In this document: positions 6,424 through 6,492 of the stretch, one piece after another
How the letters are laid out: each line of letters opens with the position of its first letter
Numbering within the stretch: the stretch's first letter is position 1
DNA from: an uncultured Phycisphaerae bacterium
Lineage (GTDB): Bacteria > Planctomycetota > Phycisphaerae > Phycisphaerales > SM1A02
Assembly: GCA_937899935.1 (NCBI GenBank)
Contig: CALCOW010000206.1
Coordinates: 1-6,492 of the forward strand
Length of the DNA: 6,492 bases
Direction: 5' to 3'
Translations under genes and position numbers: made by a program
The notes under the pieces: generated by a model
The model's database searches: none
Seen by the model: the letters and a program-made list of their open reading frames with translations, nothing else
Told to the model about the DNA's origin: nothing

Positions 6424-6492
6424 GCCACGAGCAAGTAGCTCACGATCCGATTCGCAATAATCCGCTCAATTCGGGCGTAGTAGTCAGATTCG

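Overview
The window suggests a bacterium with Planctomycetes-like traits. The main clue is a secreted di-heme c-type cytochrome ending in two EF-hand/dockerin-like repeats (DLDGSG and DFNGDG, each followed by DFSIFL), a C-terminal tail style common in Phycisphaerae and related planctomycetes. This assignment is an inference from protein style only. No tRNA, rRNA, CRISPR array, transposase or phage gene is visible.

Layout. Positions 1-1607 (+) hold the 3' part of a DUF1111-type di-heme oxidoreductase whose 5' end lies outside the window. A weak hairpin followed by TTTT separates it from a convergent gene (1655-2911, -) for an exported protein of about 418 residues that I do not recognise. A 323-bp divergent intergenic region (2912-3234) carries a reasonable sigma70-like promoter facing right and, just upstream of it, a perfect 9-bp inverted repeat. 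Then come two tightly coupled genes: an H-NOX heme gas sensor (3235-3798) and, 2 nt later, a hybrid histidine kinase (3801-5471) whose N-terminal input is an H-NOXA (HNOBA) domain. After 118 bp containing a 14-bp perfect palindrome, a membrane protein gene follows (5590-6423) with HELAH and a cysteine cluster. The last 69 bp hold no firm gene.

How the genes work together. The H-NOX/kinase pair is the centre of interest. The order H-NOX, H-NOXA, coiled coil, catalytic output is that of eukaryotic soluble guanylate cyclase, but here the chain is split over two polypeptides and the cyclase is replaced by a HisKA/HATPase kinase with a C-terminal receiver. The heme ligand His104 and the YxSxR motif (Tyr133, Ser135, Arg137) are present. 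There is no tyrosine at the distal-pocket position that supports O2 binding in some H-NOX proteins, so NO is the expected ligand. No DNA-binding regulator, Hpt protein or diguanylate cyclase is linked in this window, so the downstream partner is unknown. The flanking di-heme cytochrome, exported protein and membrane protein may be targets or simple neighbours; the sequence does not decide.
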